A DNA stretch of 64,000 bases from Bacteroidia bacterium (GTDB lineage: Bacteria > Bacteroidota > Bacteroidia > Bacteroidales > Azobacteroidaceae), in the NCBI GenBank assembly GCA_025999935.1, contig BNXY01000001.1:1-64000 (forward strand). Direction: 5' to 3'. This document shows, piece after piece, positions 51,964 through 62,148 of the stretch; positions within the stretch are counted from its first letter, which is position 1, and each line of letters starts with the position of its first letter. Under the pieces are notes generated by a model. The model was given only the letters and a program-made list of their open reading frames with translations. It ran no database searches and was not told where the DNA came from. A program made the position numbers and the translations under genes.

Positions 51964-53152
51964 CTTTTATTTCACATTTAGCTAAGGTATTTTTCAAATA
52001 ATTGTTAGCATAATATCGTAATTCTGCAATAATGTTATGTACTGCCTCATAGTCTATCTCTTTCCTCAAACAAAATTCTATTGACTCATATCCATTCAGC
52101 AAGAAAGATTCAAGATGTAGTGATGATAATAATGAATATAAACGAGAATTAGTTGATACAGAAGTATCTTTGCTATATCGCCTAAAAGAGAAAAAACGTT
52201 TTTTGTGTAACAATGAGAATATGGTACCATGGAATGAATCGGTCAACACATATTCAGCATCCCGAATAAGAGAAATAAACTCTGCCGGACCGATATTATA
52301 AGGCGCATAATCGGGAAATTTATTATCGCTTTTTATGTATTTATCAAGGTGTTGAAGTTGAACAATTTTAAGTCCGGTTTCTACACGCAATCTTTTAGCA
52401 AAAATTCTTTGTCCCGGATTATTGCCAAGAAAATAACAGAATATATATTTCTCTTTTACAATACGTTCCGGTTTTTGTATTTTCTGCCATTCTTGCGCTG
52501 TAAAGAGTAATGTCGGATCACAAACGACAGGAACCTCCTTTCCTGTCAATTCTACAACAATTGCTTGACCGGATTTTTCTCTGACAGAAATACAATTCAA
52601 ACGTTTCAAAAAAGTTATGGCTTTCTCTTTCTGTGCTTTTGGCATTTTAGTTACACCAAAACTCGTAGAAAATGCAATTTTAGGAATACCATCCGGCACA
52701 AAATTTAAGGTAAAGTAATCTGCTTCTATATTAGATGGGAGCCAAAGTTGATCGCTGCCTACTACAAATGCACTGTAATTTTTCGCACTATCACTCAACT
52801 CTTTTTTTGAAGAATAAAATGATGAAAGATGAAACATTTCCTGAGAAAATTGACTAAACATTTTTGCTCTTTCATTCATTTGCTCTTTAAAAGCCTTTCC
52901 CTTAATTTTTTTTGCTATGGCATGTTGTAAAAATCCAAATTTATCTTGTACGGTATGAATATCAAATATGTGTTTTAGAAAATATTTGTATTTAGCCTCA
53001 TTAATCTCTTTTTTTAAACCATCAATACGGATGGTTTCATTCGGCACCCCCATTTTATCAAAAATAAGTTGAGTAGCATACGATTGAAGTTGACTACCAT
53101 AATTAGGTTGATAGTAACAAGTAATCAATGCCAACGTTTTTTTATCTACCAT
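51947..53152 (-). CDS. Polysaccharide pyruvyl transferase family protein (1)
   Basis: 401 aa. Family features are LITCYYQPNYGSQLQSYATQ, FVVGSDQLWLPSN, FSTSFGVTKM and the C-terminal DAEYVLTDSFHGTIFSLLHK. It should add ketal pyruvate (from phosphoenolpyruvate) to a sugar, giving the glycan negative charge. A second, divergent member is at 55421-56659, so two sites or two steps are likely. Confidence 0.88.
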   Translation of the reverse strand: MVDKKTLALITCYYQPNYGSQLQSYATQLIFDKMGVPNETIRIDGLKKEINEAKYKYFLKHIFDIHTVQDKFGFLQHAIAKKIKGKAFKEQMNERAKMFSQFSQEMFHLSSFYSSKKELSDSAKNYSAFVVGSDQLWLPSNIEADYFTLNFVPDGIPKIAFSTSFGVTKMPKAQKEKAITFLKRLNCISVREKSGQAIVVELTGKEVPVVCDPTLLFTAQEWQKIQKPERIVKEKYIFCYFLGNNPGQRIFAKRLRVETGLKIVQLQHLDKYIKSDNKFPDYAPYNIGPAEFISLIRDAEYVLTDSFHGTIFSLLHKKRFFSFRRYSKDTSVSTNSRLYSLLSSLHLESFLLNGYESIEFCLRKEIDYEAVHNIIAELRYYANNYLKNTLAKCEIKDDSDY

Positions 53153-53167
53153 AATCTTAAAATTTAT

Positions 53168-54229
53168 TCAATATCCATATTGACCGTATCGTAACATAAA
53201 TAGTTTTAAACGAGCAATAAAAGGGAGCAAAAAATAGCATTTTAGTTTAATAATATAAATGGTTATCAACCGAAATTTATCAAAAAAAGAAAATTTTTTA
53301 CTTTTAATTGCATCCGAAAAACATTTATTTTCTTCTATAATAGTTGAAAACTTTTTTTTCTTAACCTTATAAGAATCTTTATTGGAGGGGTGGAAATAGG
53401 TACTCATTGCAGCAGCCAATAGTACATATAGGCATCTTTGCTGAAGTGCAATCTTAAAATTCTCATATTTGGAGAAATTAACTATTCCTTTTTCTATCAC
53501 ATTAACACAATCAATTATATAATGTACATTTTTTTCATCAACTGTTTTTGAAATTGAATTGGCATTATATCTATAATGATTATAGTATTTATTTACATAT
53601 AAAACTTTTTGCGCGTTGTAAAAAGCTCTTAAGGAAAATTCCACACCTTCTAAGCCTTGACGAAGTTTCGGACAATGCCTTACATCATATTTTTGTACAT
53701 AATTCCTTCTTAACAACTTACAATAAGCAGTTGCTATTCCTGATTTATATATTAATGTGTTTCGAGAGAGTTCTTTACACTCATCATTCGTATATAAATG
53801 CAAATCTTCTTCACAAGGCCACTCCAATTTTCCCTTGATGGATTTATTGTCAAGCTCTTGAATATATTTCCAAAACACAACATCTATATCCTCATATTTA
53901 GATATATAACTTACAAGCTCCTCAAAAGTATTGATATCTATCCAATCATCACCATCCAAATACATTATCCAATCTCCTGTGGCAATTTCATATCCAGCAT
54001 TACGAGCAGAAACCAGCCCCCCATTTTCTTTGTGAATAACTTTTATTCGTGAATCTTTATCTGCGTATTCATCGCATAGTTTGCCACAATTATCAGGAGA
54101 ACCATCATCAACCAATATTATTTCGAGATTGGTATAAGTTTGTGAAATGATACTATCCACACATTTATGTAAATATTGTTCTACTTTGTATATAGGAACT
54201 ATTACTGATATTAAAGGATCTATTTCCAT
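53168..54229 (-). CDS. Glycosyltransferase family 2 protein
   Basis: 353 aa GT-A fold: SVIVPIYKVEQYLHKCVDSI, EIILVDDGSPDNCGKLCDEY, NGGLVSARNAGYEIATGDWI and the metal motif MYLDGDDW (DxD). A C-terminal helical region ends in a hydrophobic stretch that may touch the membrane. Adds one sugar of the repeat unit. Confidence 0.93.
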   Translation of the reverse strand: MEIDPLISVIVPIYKVEQYLHKCVDSIISQTYTNLEIILVDDGSPDNCGKLCDEYADKDSRIKVIHKENGGLVSARNAGYEIATGDWIMYLDGDDWIDINTFEELVSYISKYEDIDVVFWKYIQELDNKSIKGKLEWPCEEDLHLYTNDECKELSRNTLIYKSGIATAYCKLLRRNYVQKYDVRHCPKLRQGLEGVEFSLRAFYNAQKVLYVNKYYNHYRYNANSISKTVDEKNVHYIIDCVNVIEKGIVNFSKYENFKIALQQRCLYVLLAAAMSTYFHPSNKDSYKVKKKKFSTIIEENKCFSDAIKSKKFSFFDKFRLITIYIIKLKCYFLLPFIARLKLFMLRYGQYGY

Positions 54230-54267
54230 GTTTTCTGTATGCTTATCAAATCATTATTCTTTGGCTT

Positions 54268-55416
54268 TTATTGTATCATCTTGTTAAATGCTTCCATAAA
54301 ATAAGAGGCAGCAACTTTCCAAGTTCTTTTTCCTTCGCTAAAATACTCCTTTTTAATATTTTTCTCCATTGTTTTCAGCAAATTCCGGTCGTTGTATAGC
54401 GTTAAAATTGCATCCTTGATTTCCGATACATTTTTGGGTGCAATCAACACTCCTGTTTGCCCATCGGCAATCATTTCCGGAAGACCGCCAACCTTTGTGG
54501 CTATTACCGGTTTTTTAAATGCAAAAGCCGACATAACAACTCCACTTTGAGTAGCATCGGTATATGGACATATAACAACAGACGAAGCATTTATCAAATT
54601 TGCCAGTTCATCAACTTGTATATAGCGATTAATAATCTTTATGTTATTATATTTTTCGTAAGAATAAATGTCGAAATCAAAATCTCCGGAACCGGCAACT
54701 GTCAATGTTATATCGTTGTATTTTCTTTGCTCTGTTATCAGAACAAATGCATCAAGCAAATATTTTATTCCCTTGTATGGCGATATGCGCCCGAAAAACA
54801 ATATATCAAATTTATTATCGTTTTTTGTCTGCTCTGTTGTGAAACAGGTCAAATATTCGTACATTCCGAGAAAAGACGAAAATGTCTGATTTTTGCCCTG
54901 ATTATATGTTGTAATAAATTTTTGCTTTTGCTTTTCATTTAACAACATTTTATTGGGAATCATTGAGAAAAATATTTTTCTTAACAATTTGTTAGAAACA
55001 GATTGTTCGCCAGAATGCACAAAGGGGTCGTGCACCAACAACAGTGTTTTTTTTCTGTAAGCAATTTCCGAAAGCAAATAAGTCAATTGATAACTATCCG
55101 ACAACACGACATCGGGTTTAATTTTCTTGACCAACAAATGTATCTTGTACGAATGCCATATTTTTTTGAAAAACTGGGAATTACGAACTCCTTTGACAAT
55201 ATAAGTTTTATTAAGAGGAACAAACCGGGCAAAGCGTTGCATTTCCTCTACTTCGGTTCCGACAGTTAGTAACTTTGACAATTTTTCCTTGTCCAAAAAA
55301 GTGTATTTTAAATGCAGGGTTTCATAAAAAAAGTAGATATCACAGGTCTTTTGTAATTCTCTAATCAAAGAAACATTAGCATCTAATGCAAAAGTTGATA
55401 AAAATACTACTTTCAT
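54268..55416 (-). CDS. Glycosyltransferase family 4 protein (2)
   Basis: 382 aa GT-B fold. DILFFGRISPYKGIKYLLDA, TVAGSGDFDFD and VVICPYTDATQSGVVMSAFA with FKKPVIATKVGG define the donor site; the EX7E region is the diverged QSGVVMSAF form. Gaps of 4 bp upstream and 38 bp downstream keep it in the operon. Confidence 0.9.
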   Translation of the reverse strand: MKVVFLSTFALDANVSLIRELQKTCDIYFFYETLHLKYTFLDKEKLSKLLTVGTEVEEMQRFARFVPLNKTYIVKGVRNSQFFKKIWHSYKIHLLVKKIKPDVVLSDSYQLTYLLSEIAYRKKTLLLVHDPFVHSGEQSVSNKLLRKIFFSMIPNKMLLNEKQKQKFITTYNQGKNQTFSSFLGMYEYLTCFTTEQTKNDNKFDILFFGRISPYKGIKYLLDAFVLITEQRKYNDITLTVAGSGDFDFDIYSYEKYNNIKIINRYIQVDELANLINASSVVICPYTDATQSGVVMSAFAFKKPVIATKVGGLPEMIADGQTGVLIAPKNVSEIKDAILTLYNDRNLLKTMEKNIKKEYFSEGKRTWKVAASYFMEAFNKMIQ

Positions 55417-55420
55417 GTGG

Positions 55421-56659
55421 TTATGATTTGCTTAAAATAAAATTCATTGATTTGTTATAGTTATAGGTCATCGTATCAGCAAATATCTTGCATTTTACAC
55501 TGTCAAAGTTTACAAGTTTTTCATATACCTCCGAAGGCGAAGGCAGCAAAGTTTGACTGTTGTAGTTGTAATAATTGTCCAAAAAACCTGCTTTTTGTAC
55601 AATATCAAATGTTTTGCTTGACTGTATTGATTTCTGTATTTGGTTTGGTGTAGCAGGAATAATATATTTTAGCCATCGAGACCTGTGTTCCACGCCATAG
55701 TTGTCGTAGCAAAAAAAAGGAACAGCATTATGCAAACTAACAACAATCGGGTGCATACGTTCTCCCACATATCCGGAAGAATATTTAATCAAGTAGTACC
55801 ATTCAAGCGGATCTAATGGCAGTTCTATTTTAGAATCAAAATCAAAGGACAATAATTTTTCGGGAAAAGGAAAGGCTACACATTGATAACCATCTGCATT
55901 ACACAATTTTTCAAATTCTTTAGCCCATACTGCATCAAATTTTGGATGAAGAAAACTGGCCAGAATATACTTGTCGTTTAATCTGTATTTGTTTTGAATA
56001 TATTCTTTTGTAAGAACAGTTTCAACATTGTTGTTGAAAGCGAAAACAGGATCGGGTGTTATGTCGGGCGAAACTGCACCATCGGTAAAATATTTGACTA
56101 ACTGTTTTGTCCATTCATCCCGAACGGTGATGTGTTTAAACTGCAACAAACAGGTACCGATAGTTTTCTTTAATTTCCCTTCTACCAAATAATATGGCGT
56201 ATTTTGGCACGAAACAGAAAACGCTACTCTCGAAATTTCCGAAACCGGTTGGTCAAAAACGCCCCAAAAGGGATTGGGAAAATCGTGGTCAGGTGATGTT
56301 ATTTCCCATCTCAACGGGTGAATGGTAAATTTTTTTCGACGGCTTTCAGGAAAATAATTCCATAAAGCATCGCTGCCAATAAAAACGTTGTCAATACCAT
56401 TCCTTTGAATTTCGGCTGCCACATCTGTGTCGTTTCTACATATATTGGTCATTGGCAGATATTTTGCGCAAAACAATCGGTGCGCCTCTGTCTGAATCGT
56501 CGGAACTCGTTGCGCTGTCCATTTTTCAAATTCTTTTGGAACCCAGTTTATTATTATGGGATCAAATCTGTGCTTTTTCAGGTAGCCAACGGTTGAAAGT
56601 GCTTGTAAGTTAGCACCAAAGTTTGACCCTGCATGATATGTCAGAACACCTGTTTTCAT
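55421..56659 (-). CDS. Polysaccharide pyruvyl transferase family protein (2)
   Basis: 412 aa. VLTYHAGSNFGANLQALSTV at the N-terminus, FIGSDALWNYFPE, AFSVSCQNTPYY, and SGYVGERMHPIVVSLHNAVP with FFCYDNYG. It is only distantly similar to the family member at 51947-53152. Likely modifies a different sugar. Confidence 0.87.
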   Translation of the reverse strand: MKTGVLTYHAGSNFGANLQALSTVGYLKKHRFDPIIINWVPKEFEKWTAQRVPTIQTEAHRLFCAKYLPMTNICRNDTDVAAEIQRNGIDNVFIGSDALWNYFPESRRKKFTIHPLRWEITSPDHDFPNPFWGVFDQPVSEISRVAFSVSCQNTPYYLVEGKLKKTIGTCLLQFKHITVRDEWTKQLVKYFTDGAVSPDITPDPVFAFNNNVETVLTKEYIQNKYRLNDKYILASFLHPKFDAVWAKEFEKLCNADGYQCVAFPFPEKLLSFDFDSKIELPLDPLEWYYLIKYSSGYVGERMHPIVVSLHNAVPFFCYDNYGVEHRSRWLKYIIPATPNQIQKSIQSSKTFDIVQKAGFLDNYYNYNSQTLLPSPSEVYEKLVNFDSVKCKIFADTMTYNYNKSMNFILSKS

Positions 56660-56674
56660 AAGGATAATTGTATA

Positions 56675-57973
56675 TTAATTGATAACATTATTATTATCGA
56701 CCATAGTTAATAGTTTTTGTTTCTTTCTTCTTGACTTAAAATACCACATAAGCAAAAAAGGAGAAATCAACATAAAATTTCCTGTTGCGGATTGTGAGAC
56801 AAAGAGACACACACCATTAATAAAAATATAGGAATATACGCCATAAAACAATATACCTGATAAATTTATAATTTCGTTGCGATGAAGAACGATTTTGCTG
56901 ACAATAAAAAACAACAGTGCCGTGATAAATGTACCAACTTTGCCAAACTCAAACATCAATCCTCCAACGAAAGTATAAAAAATATGAGCATCAACTCCTG
57001 TTTTGGCTTCTATATACAGCCATTTATCTGTACCTGTAAACGGCATTTCATTGGGACGAAATAATTTTGTGATAATATTAAAATAGAACTCACCGTTGCC
57101 TTGTCCTCTCAAACCGTTGTACATTAAGCCGTTAAAATTCAACATGGGGTCTCCTGCATATCTGTACATTTCGAACATAGCAGCATCTTGAAATCGTGAA
57201 ACCGTTACTGCAATAAAAAACAATACAAATGGTACTGATACAATGATTGCCAACAATTTCATTTTACGCTTTGTTTTTTGTAATATAAAGTTCTTGTATA
57301 GAAAAAACAGAAACACCAGAAATAAAAAATACATTAATATTATTCCTCTGCCTGCAAGTAGCAGATTGAACATTAATACAACAGAGCATGTGGAGTAAAA
57401 ACAGAATGAACTCCATTTACTTTTTATATTTTTGGTAAAATATAGAAATGCCGACAGCGTAAGAGTGAGAGGCGCCAACGACAGTGCCAGACCAAAAAAT
57501 TTAGACAACAGAGTACCGGTAAACCAAAAAATAATACCGTCTGCTGTCATTTGACTGTTTCTGACATCAGCCCAATCCATACCTGAAATTTTTCCATATT
57601 CGGGTATCAGTAGCAAAATAGAATAAAAATTGAGAATTGTTGCTGCTTTTACAAATAGCATCATTTTCGATTTGTCTGGAAGAATTATATTGGTAATCTT
57701 ATCGCTGCGAAATGTGATAAAAGGATATAAAAACAACATAAGTACAGTATAGAGATATACAAACGGCTCAACCGAAATACGAGCAGCACCTGAATTGCTC
57801 ATGATAAAACCCGGCTGATTGTAAAACCCTACACTACTCCATGCCGAAAACACAAACAAACTTAACAGAAATGTACCTGTATTGAATGTTTTGTATCTGC
57901 GCAAGAAGTAAAGTAAGGTCAATGTATAAACGATTGCATTGCCTATCAATATTTCGTTTGAATCTATTGACAT
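56675..57973 (-). CDS. O-antigen/capsule polymerase (Wzy-like) membrane protein
   Basis: 432 aa with about ten or more membrane helices and a large periplasmic loop near 245-320 (FQDAAMFEMYRYAGDPMLNF, NGLMYNGLRGQGNGEFYFNI). This is the usual shape of the oligosaccharide-repeat polymerase family, whose sequence is poorly conserved. Being the only polytopic protein besides the flippase in the operon supports the call. Confidence 0.78.
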   Translation of the reverse strand: MSIDSNEILIGNAIVYTLTLLYFLRRYKTFNTGTFLLSLFVFSAWSSVGFYNQPGFIMSNSGAARISVEPFVYLYTVLMLFLYPFITFRSDKITNIILPDKSKMMLFVKAATILNFYSILLLIPEYGKISGMDWADVRNSQMTADGIIFWFTGTLLSKFFGLALSLAPLTLTLSAFLYFTKNIKSKWSSFCFYSTCSVVLMFNLLLAGRGIILMYFLFLVFLFFLYKNFILQKTKRKMKLLAIIVSVPFVLFFIAVTVSRFQDAAMFEMYRYAGDPMLNFNGLMYNGLRGQGNGEFYFNIITKLFRPNEMPFTGTDKWLYIEAKTGVDAHIFYTFVGGLMFEFGKVGTFITALLFFIVSKIVLHRNEIINLSGILFYGVYSYIFINGVCLFVSQSATGNFMLISPFLLMWYFKSRRKKQKLLTMVDNNNVIN

Positions 57974-57975
57974 TT

Positions 57976-58851
57976 TTATTTCTTCCTGATTTGTTTTATA
58001 TTAATCCTGATAGGTTTCTGTGGCAACACATTCGGCTTTCCCGCTGCAATAAAAATAACAATTTTTTCGTATTTCGGAATATCCAAAATATTTTTCACTT
58101 TGCTCTGTTCTGTCAATGATGCGTGTTGCATATTAAGGCATACGCATGAAATATTATTTACCGTACAGGCTAAAAGAAAATTCTCTACGCTTAACGAAGC
58201 ATCTATATAGGGCAAAAACCTGTCCTCTATTCCGTATGCTCTAACATCCGCCGTAATACAAATCAAATAGGGTATATTCCCGCTAAAACCTGTTGCTCCT
58301 GCAATATTCTTAGTCAATAGACTAATTTTTTCTTGTCTATTTTCAATATAATATCTCACAGTTTGTCTGCAACAACCGGAAGGCGCATCTGAAGCAATTT
58401 CAACTATTTCATTCCAAATATCGTCATCAATTACTTCATTAGTAAAACTTCTACAAGAAATTCTTGATTTTATAATATGATAAAATTGTTTTTTTTCTTC
58501 ATTGGTAAATGAATGTGTCAAATTTGTGTCTCGGAAAACAAAACCTGTCTGTTGAGCATTTTCATAATTTTCAATTACATCCGCAGTCCATTTATATGCT
58601 TTATCATTTAATATATATCTATTTGTTATTTTGTTTTGCAATGCTTTACATTTTTGATACACTGCTTTTCCGTGTCCTTTTTCAAAAGGAACAATATGCA
58701 AGCCTTTGTCTAAAATATGGACATTAGTCCGTAAATAAGAAAAGATTACCTCTTGCTCATTATCATAATTTTTTGTAAATAATTTATAATAAGCAAGGTC
58801 ATCTAAAATAATCTTAATCACTCTTTTTATATATCTTAATTTTTGCAACAT
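57976..58851 (-). CDS. Nitroreductase-family flavoprotein
   Basis: 291 aa. IIKSRISCRSFTNEVIDDDI is the FMN-binding start, SDAPSGCCRQTVRYYIENRQ and AGATGFSGNIPYLICI follow, and LACTVNNISCVCLNMQHAS is the C-terminal flavin segment. An N-terminal extension (1-130) precedes the domain. Members in polysaccharide operons are of unknown function; a redox step shared with the F420-beta-like protein is possible. Confidence 0.82.
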   Translation of the reverse strand: MLQKLRYIKRVIKIILDDLAYYKLFTKNYDNEQEVIFSYLRTNVHILDKGLHIVPFEKGHGKAVYQKCKALQNKITNRYILNDKAYKWTADVIENYENAQQTGFVFRDTNLTHSFTNEEKKQFYHIIKSRISCRSFTNEVIDDDIWNEIVEIASDAPSGCCRQTVRYYIENRQEKISLLTKNIAGATGFSGNIPYLICITADVRAYGIEDRFLPYIDASLSVENFLLACTVNNISCVCLNMQHASLTEQSKVKNILDIPKYEKIVIFIAAGKPNVLPQKPIRINIKQIRKK

Positions 58852-58862
58852 AATCCTCTGTA

Positions 58863-59426
58863 TTAAACAATATGAAGTTTATAATATGGAACATATTTGT
58901 ATTCTTTATTTTCTCTTTGCCCAATAACTTTTGCAGGAATGCCACCAACGACAGTAAAAGGCGGCACATCTTTGGTTACCACAGAACCCGAAGCTACAAC
59001 GGCATACTCTCCTATGGTTACTCCCGGTATAATTATCGCTCTTGAACAAATCCATGCATACTCTTTAATAACTACGCTATCGCCAACCGTTTTAAAATTC
59101 ACATCATTATAGTCATGGTGTAAAGTCCATATCATTGCTTCTGCCGCGACAGTTACATTGTTTTTAATAACCAACCCTTTTCGCGCATCCAATCTAACTC
59201 TTGGCCCTATAGAGCAACCATCTTGAATGATTAGACCACGGGGATTTCTGATTTCAAAACCCGCAAACATAGATGCTTTTCCTATTTTAGCCCCCAAAAA
59301 TCGTAATAAAAACATTCGCACCGTTTGAGAGGGAAAATTAGCAATAAAAGAATTGAGAATCCACCATTCTATTGAAGTTTTCCAAATAATTACCTCTCTT
59401 TTTAATTTGTTTTTTATTTTTGTCAT
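58863..59426 (-). CDS. Left-handed beta-helix (hexapeptide) O-acetyltransferase, WcaF-like
   Basis: 187 aa. Hexapeptide turns (GLIIQDGCSIGPRVRLDARK, VTVAAEAMIWTLHHDYND with catalytic His, IIIPGVTIGEYAVVASGSVV, TKDVPPFTVVGGIPAKVIG). It acetylates a sugar of the repeat unit using acetyl-CoA. 3 bp after the flippase gene. Confidence 0.9.
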   Translation of the reverse strand: MTKIKNKLKREVIIWKTSIEWWILNSFIANFPSQTVRMFLLRFLGAKIGKASMFAGFEIRNPRGLIIQDGCSIGPRVRLDARKGLVIKNNVTVAAEAMIWTLHHDYNDVNFKTVGDSVVIKEYAWICSRAIIIPGVTIGEYAVVASGSVVTKDVPPFTVVGGIPAKVIGQRENKEYKYVPYYKLHIV

Positions 59427-59429
59427 TTT

Positions 59430-61010
59430 TTATTCCTCTATATTTTTTAATCTTTTTTGTTTGTCAAATTTTCTAACCATCGAATTTATCAATAACTTCT
59501 CATCTTTACATAATCCAAACAGATATATTCCTGTACACAGGATAATTACCGATACTGTAATTGTCAATAAAAATCTGAAATCTGAATGTATAAAATAAAC
59601 AATAAAAAAACATACCACCACAGAAAGTGTTACAGGTATTATTTCTTTAAGAAAAACTCGATTAAAATACTCTCTAATAGATAGATTTGCTATTTTTTTT
59701 GCAAAAAATAACCGAAAGGAACAGGCTAAAAACTCAATACACACAAAACTAACCAATACTGAATAGGCAGATAATCCATTTTTTAATAAAATGTATGCTA
59801 CGGGTACATTGAACAACCATATAGAACCTACTACAATTTGATATATTTTTATTTTTCCTGTCGCTTGAACTGTAGACGGCAAACCTATCGTCAGTTGATT
59901 AACCAATGTTCCGATTAGTATCAACGAACAAAATACAGTGGCGTAGTCCGGTACGTTTTTGAGCCACAATTTTAAAATCGCAGGCATTTCAAAGAGACAA
60001 GGAATAGCAATAACCGCCAACAAAAAAAATCCAAATTTACTTGCCATCATAGATAAGCGCAACATCCGTTGACGATCGCCCATTCCTTCGCTTTTCATAA
60101 TTTGTGGATTCAAAGCGCGTAACATAGTTGCAGAGAAAAAATTCATCTGTCCTGCTATTTGGTTGGCAATGCCATAAGCTGCGTTCACTATCGTACCAAA
60201 GAAAATATTCAACAAAACGGCTATACCTTGTGTGCGTCCAACACTACCCAACGCACCAAAAAGATTCCAACTGGAAAAAGATGCCAATTCTTTCATCAAT
60301 GGCTTATCCATCTGGTAATCTTTTACCGAACATTCCCGATATTTTTTTAAACAATAAGTGGCGTATAATAAAAAAGAAATAATACTTAATCCGGCCATCA
60401 ATGAGCCATATACCATCAATCGTTCTGTTTGAATAAAATAGGCCAAAGAGATTGCAATTGCCAACTTTAAAATGGATTCTATAATATTTACCACAGCAAT
60501 CCACAGCATATTTTCGTGTGCATTGAGCGAGGCGGTAAAAGGCACGGAAATAATGGTAAAGAATATCGATGCTGCCATAAAATAATAGACCGCTTTAGCT
60601 GTGGAAATCCTGTCGATGGGGATATTCAAGAATCCGTTAAACAGAAATGGCGAAAGGGCAAATAATGCAACAGCAATAATTAATCCAATCCCAATATGCA
60701 AAATCCAACTATTGGTAAAGATTTTTTTCTGCGTCTCAAAATCACCCTTTCCTTGATGAAACGAGAGATAGCGCTGTGTAGAAACCGTCATAGCAACATT
60801 CAAAAACGAGAGCATTGCAATTACGCCGGCAATTAAATCAAATATTCCATAATCAGAAGCGCCCAGTGTATTTAATACCAAACGTGTTGAATACAGCGTA
60901 ATACCCATTGTTATCAGCATTTTGGCATATAATACGCCGGTATTGAATACTACCTTACTTGATGCAGATGTCGGTTGTTTCATTAAATTATTTTTAGTTC
61001 TTTTGTTCAA
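59430..61010 (-). CDS. Oligosaccharide flippase (Wzx/MATE-type)
   Basis: 526 aa, about 12-14 membrane helices. The N-terminus KVVFNTGVLYAKMLITMGIT and STRLVLNTLGASDYGIFDLI is typical of Wzx/polysaccharide exporters of the MOP superfamily. It moves the lipid-linked repeat across the inner membrane. The ATG at 60983 (MKQPTSASSKVVFNTG) is an equally good start. First gene of the operon; no clear -33/-7 promoter was found in the 560 bp upstream. Confidence 0.9.
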   Translation of the reverse strand: MNKRTKNNLMKQPTSASSKVVFNTGVLYAKMLITMGITLYSTRLVLNTLGASDYGIFDLIAGVIAMLSFLNVAMTVSTQRYLSFHQGKGDFETQKKIFTNSWILHIGIGLIIAVALFALSPFLFNGFLNIPIDRISTAKAVYYFMAASIFFTIISVPFTASLNAHENMLWIAVVNIIESILKLAIAISLAYFIQTERLMVYGSLMAGLSIISFLLYATYCLKKYRECSVKDYQMDKPLMKELASFSSWNLFGALGSVGRTQGIAVLLNIFFGTIVNAAYGIANQIAGQMNFFSATMLRALNPQIMKSEGMGDRQRMLRLSMMASKFGFFLLAVIAIPCLFEMPAILKLWLKNVPDYATVFCSLILIGTLVNQLTIGLPSTVQATGKIKIYQIVVGSIWLFNVPVAYILLKNGLSAYSVLVSFVCIEFLACSFRLFFAKKIANLSIREYFNRVFLKEIIPVTLSVVVCFFIVYFIHSDFRFLLTITVSVIILCTGIYLFGLCKDEKLLINSMVRKFDKQKRLKNIEE

Positions 61011-61573
61011 CCCGCTTCGAGGTTGACGGTAAAGGAGGAATATCGTTTTTCTACCGAGCGATAATCCCTAACGGGATTGCTGCCAAGGCGTAAGCAGTTA
61101 TTTTTGTTTAGTTCTGAGGGATTTATTTTAGTCAATATCCCCTCAATTCTTTTTTATAATTGTCCGGAGGACATTCATATCAATAGAAACAATGATACAT
61201 ACCAACACCTGATACACAATGCTTTTCAATGTGAAACCTCTACGAGATTTTGGTGTACGGGGGATGATTCGTTTTCTATTTTCTATTGATATGTATTCCC
61301 TATGGGAATCTGCAAAAAATCCGGGCAAGAAACAAAGTTTCTCACAACTATATCTAATTTATATCTTTATCTGTAAATGAAAGTACTGTAAACTTGGAAA
61401 GCAAATAACGAACAATTTTTTTTATTTCATTGTTAGACTTTTTTTTCTGAAAAATGGAAACTAATTGAGCAATGCTCAACTTTACTTTTAATCCAATTTA
61501 TTGATTTACTTTCAAAAATTCACAGGGAGTCATTACGGCTATTTTAGCATATCTATAATCTTTTTCTCTACTC
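61011..61573. other. Non-coding leader/intergenic region with small palindromes
   Basis: 563 bp without a gene. It holds small hairpins (ATCCCTAACGGGAT near 61064-61077, ATTCCCTATGGGAAT near 61296-61310) and an inverted repeat CATATCAATAGAAA (61176-61189) / TTTCTATTGATATG (61280-61293). The segment ACATTCATATCAATAGAAA also occurs at 47767-47785 after the Abi gene. A long untranslated leader of the capsule operon could lie here. Confidence 0.5.
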
Positions 61574-61819
61574 TTAATCTTTATCAATCAGCCTTATTTG
61601 TGCAGGCAGTAAAGTATCAATATTCACAAAACCGGAATAATCCTTTTTATTGTTCGTAATAAAATAAAGACAGTTATATTTTCTGCTTATCACATACTGA
61701 ATATTGTCTTCCATATCGGCGTACTCTATTTCCAAACATTTTTTATCACTTGCCTTATCCGACCAAGCACCTATCAACACGTTAGTATCAACGAAGATAT
61801 TATTCGGATTTGTTTTCAT
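61574..61819 (-). pseudogene. PIN-domain (VapC-like) toxin gene with deleted centre
   Basis: 81 codons. NNIFVDTNVLIGAWSDKASD is the PIN start with the first catalytic Asp; after KKCL the text jumps to EYADMEDNIQYVISRKYNCL, YFITNNKKDYSGFVN, the PIN end. About 50 central residues are missing while the frame is kept, so at least one catalytic acidic residue is lost. The antitoxin gene ends 2 bp upstream. Confidence 0.75.
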
Positions 61820-61821
61820 TC

Positions 61822-62025
61822 TCAAAGAATGATTTGTTTGAATTTTTCAAGTTCATTTTCGGCAAGCAGATCTAAATTTTGGCCTATCCATCTTTTAATG
61901 GATGAAGTTATTAAATCGTCGTATTTCAAGCCCGCTTTTTTTAGCATGAGATTTAACAAATCTTGTTGCAAAATTTCAGGTTCTTTTTTTGTCGTTTTCC
62001 GGATTTGTTTCATTGTTGTTGTCAT
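61822..62025 (-). CDS. Antitoxin of the PIN-toxin pair
   Basis: 67 aa, helical and charged: KKEPEILQQDLLNLMLKKAG, LKYDDLITSSIKRWIGQNLD, LLAENELEKFKQIIL. Size, order and TACCTTTG at 62053-62046 fit a toxin-antitoxin operon. The DNA-binding family is not recognised. It appears intact although its toxin is not. Confidence 0.65.
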   Translation of the reverse strand: MTTTMKQIRKTTKKEPEILQQDLLNLMLKKAGLKYDDLITSSIKRWIGQNLDLLAENELEKFKQIIL

Positions 62026-62045
62026 AGCTTTATCAATTTACATTG

Positions 62046-62053
62046 CAAAGGTA
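62046..62053 (-). promoter_or_regulatory. -7 element of the PIN toxin-antitoxin pair
   Basis: TACCTTTG on the minus strand, 21 bp before the antitoxin start. Confidence 0.5.
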
Positions 62054-62148
62054 ATTATTTTCTTACGTTAAAGCAAAATTGTTTCAAAAATTTTGCTTCT
62101 ATTTCTTTATTCAATCCCCGCCGCCTCAATGTTGATGGTGTATATATA

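Noticed and set aside
61176..61293. CATATCAATAGAAA inverted pair as ends of an insertion sequence
   Set aside because: Arms of 14 bp with only about 90 bp between, no target duplication and no transposase; kept only as part of the intergenic description.
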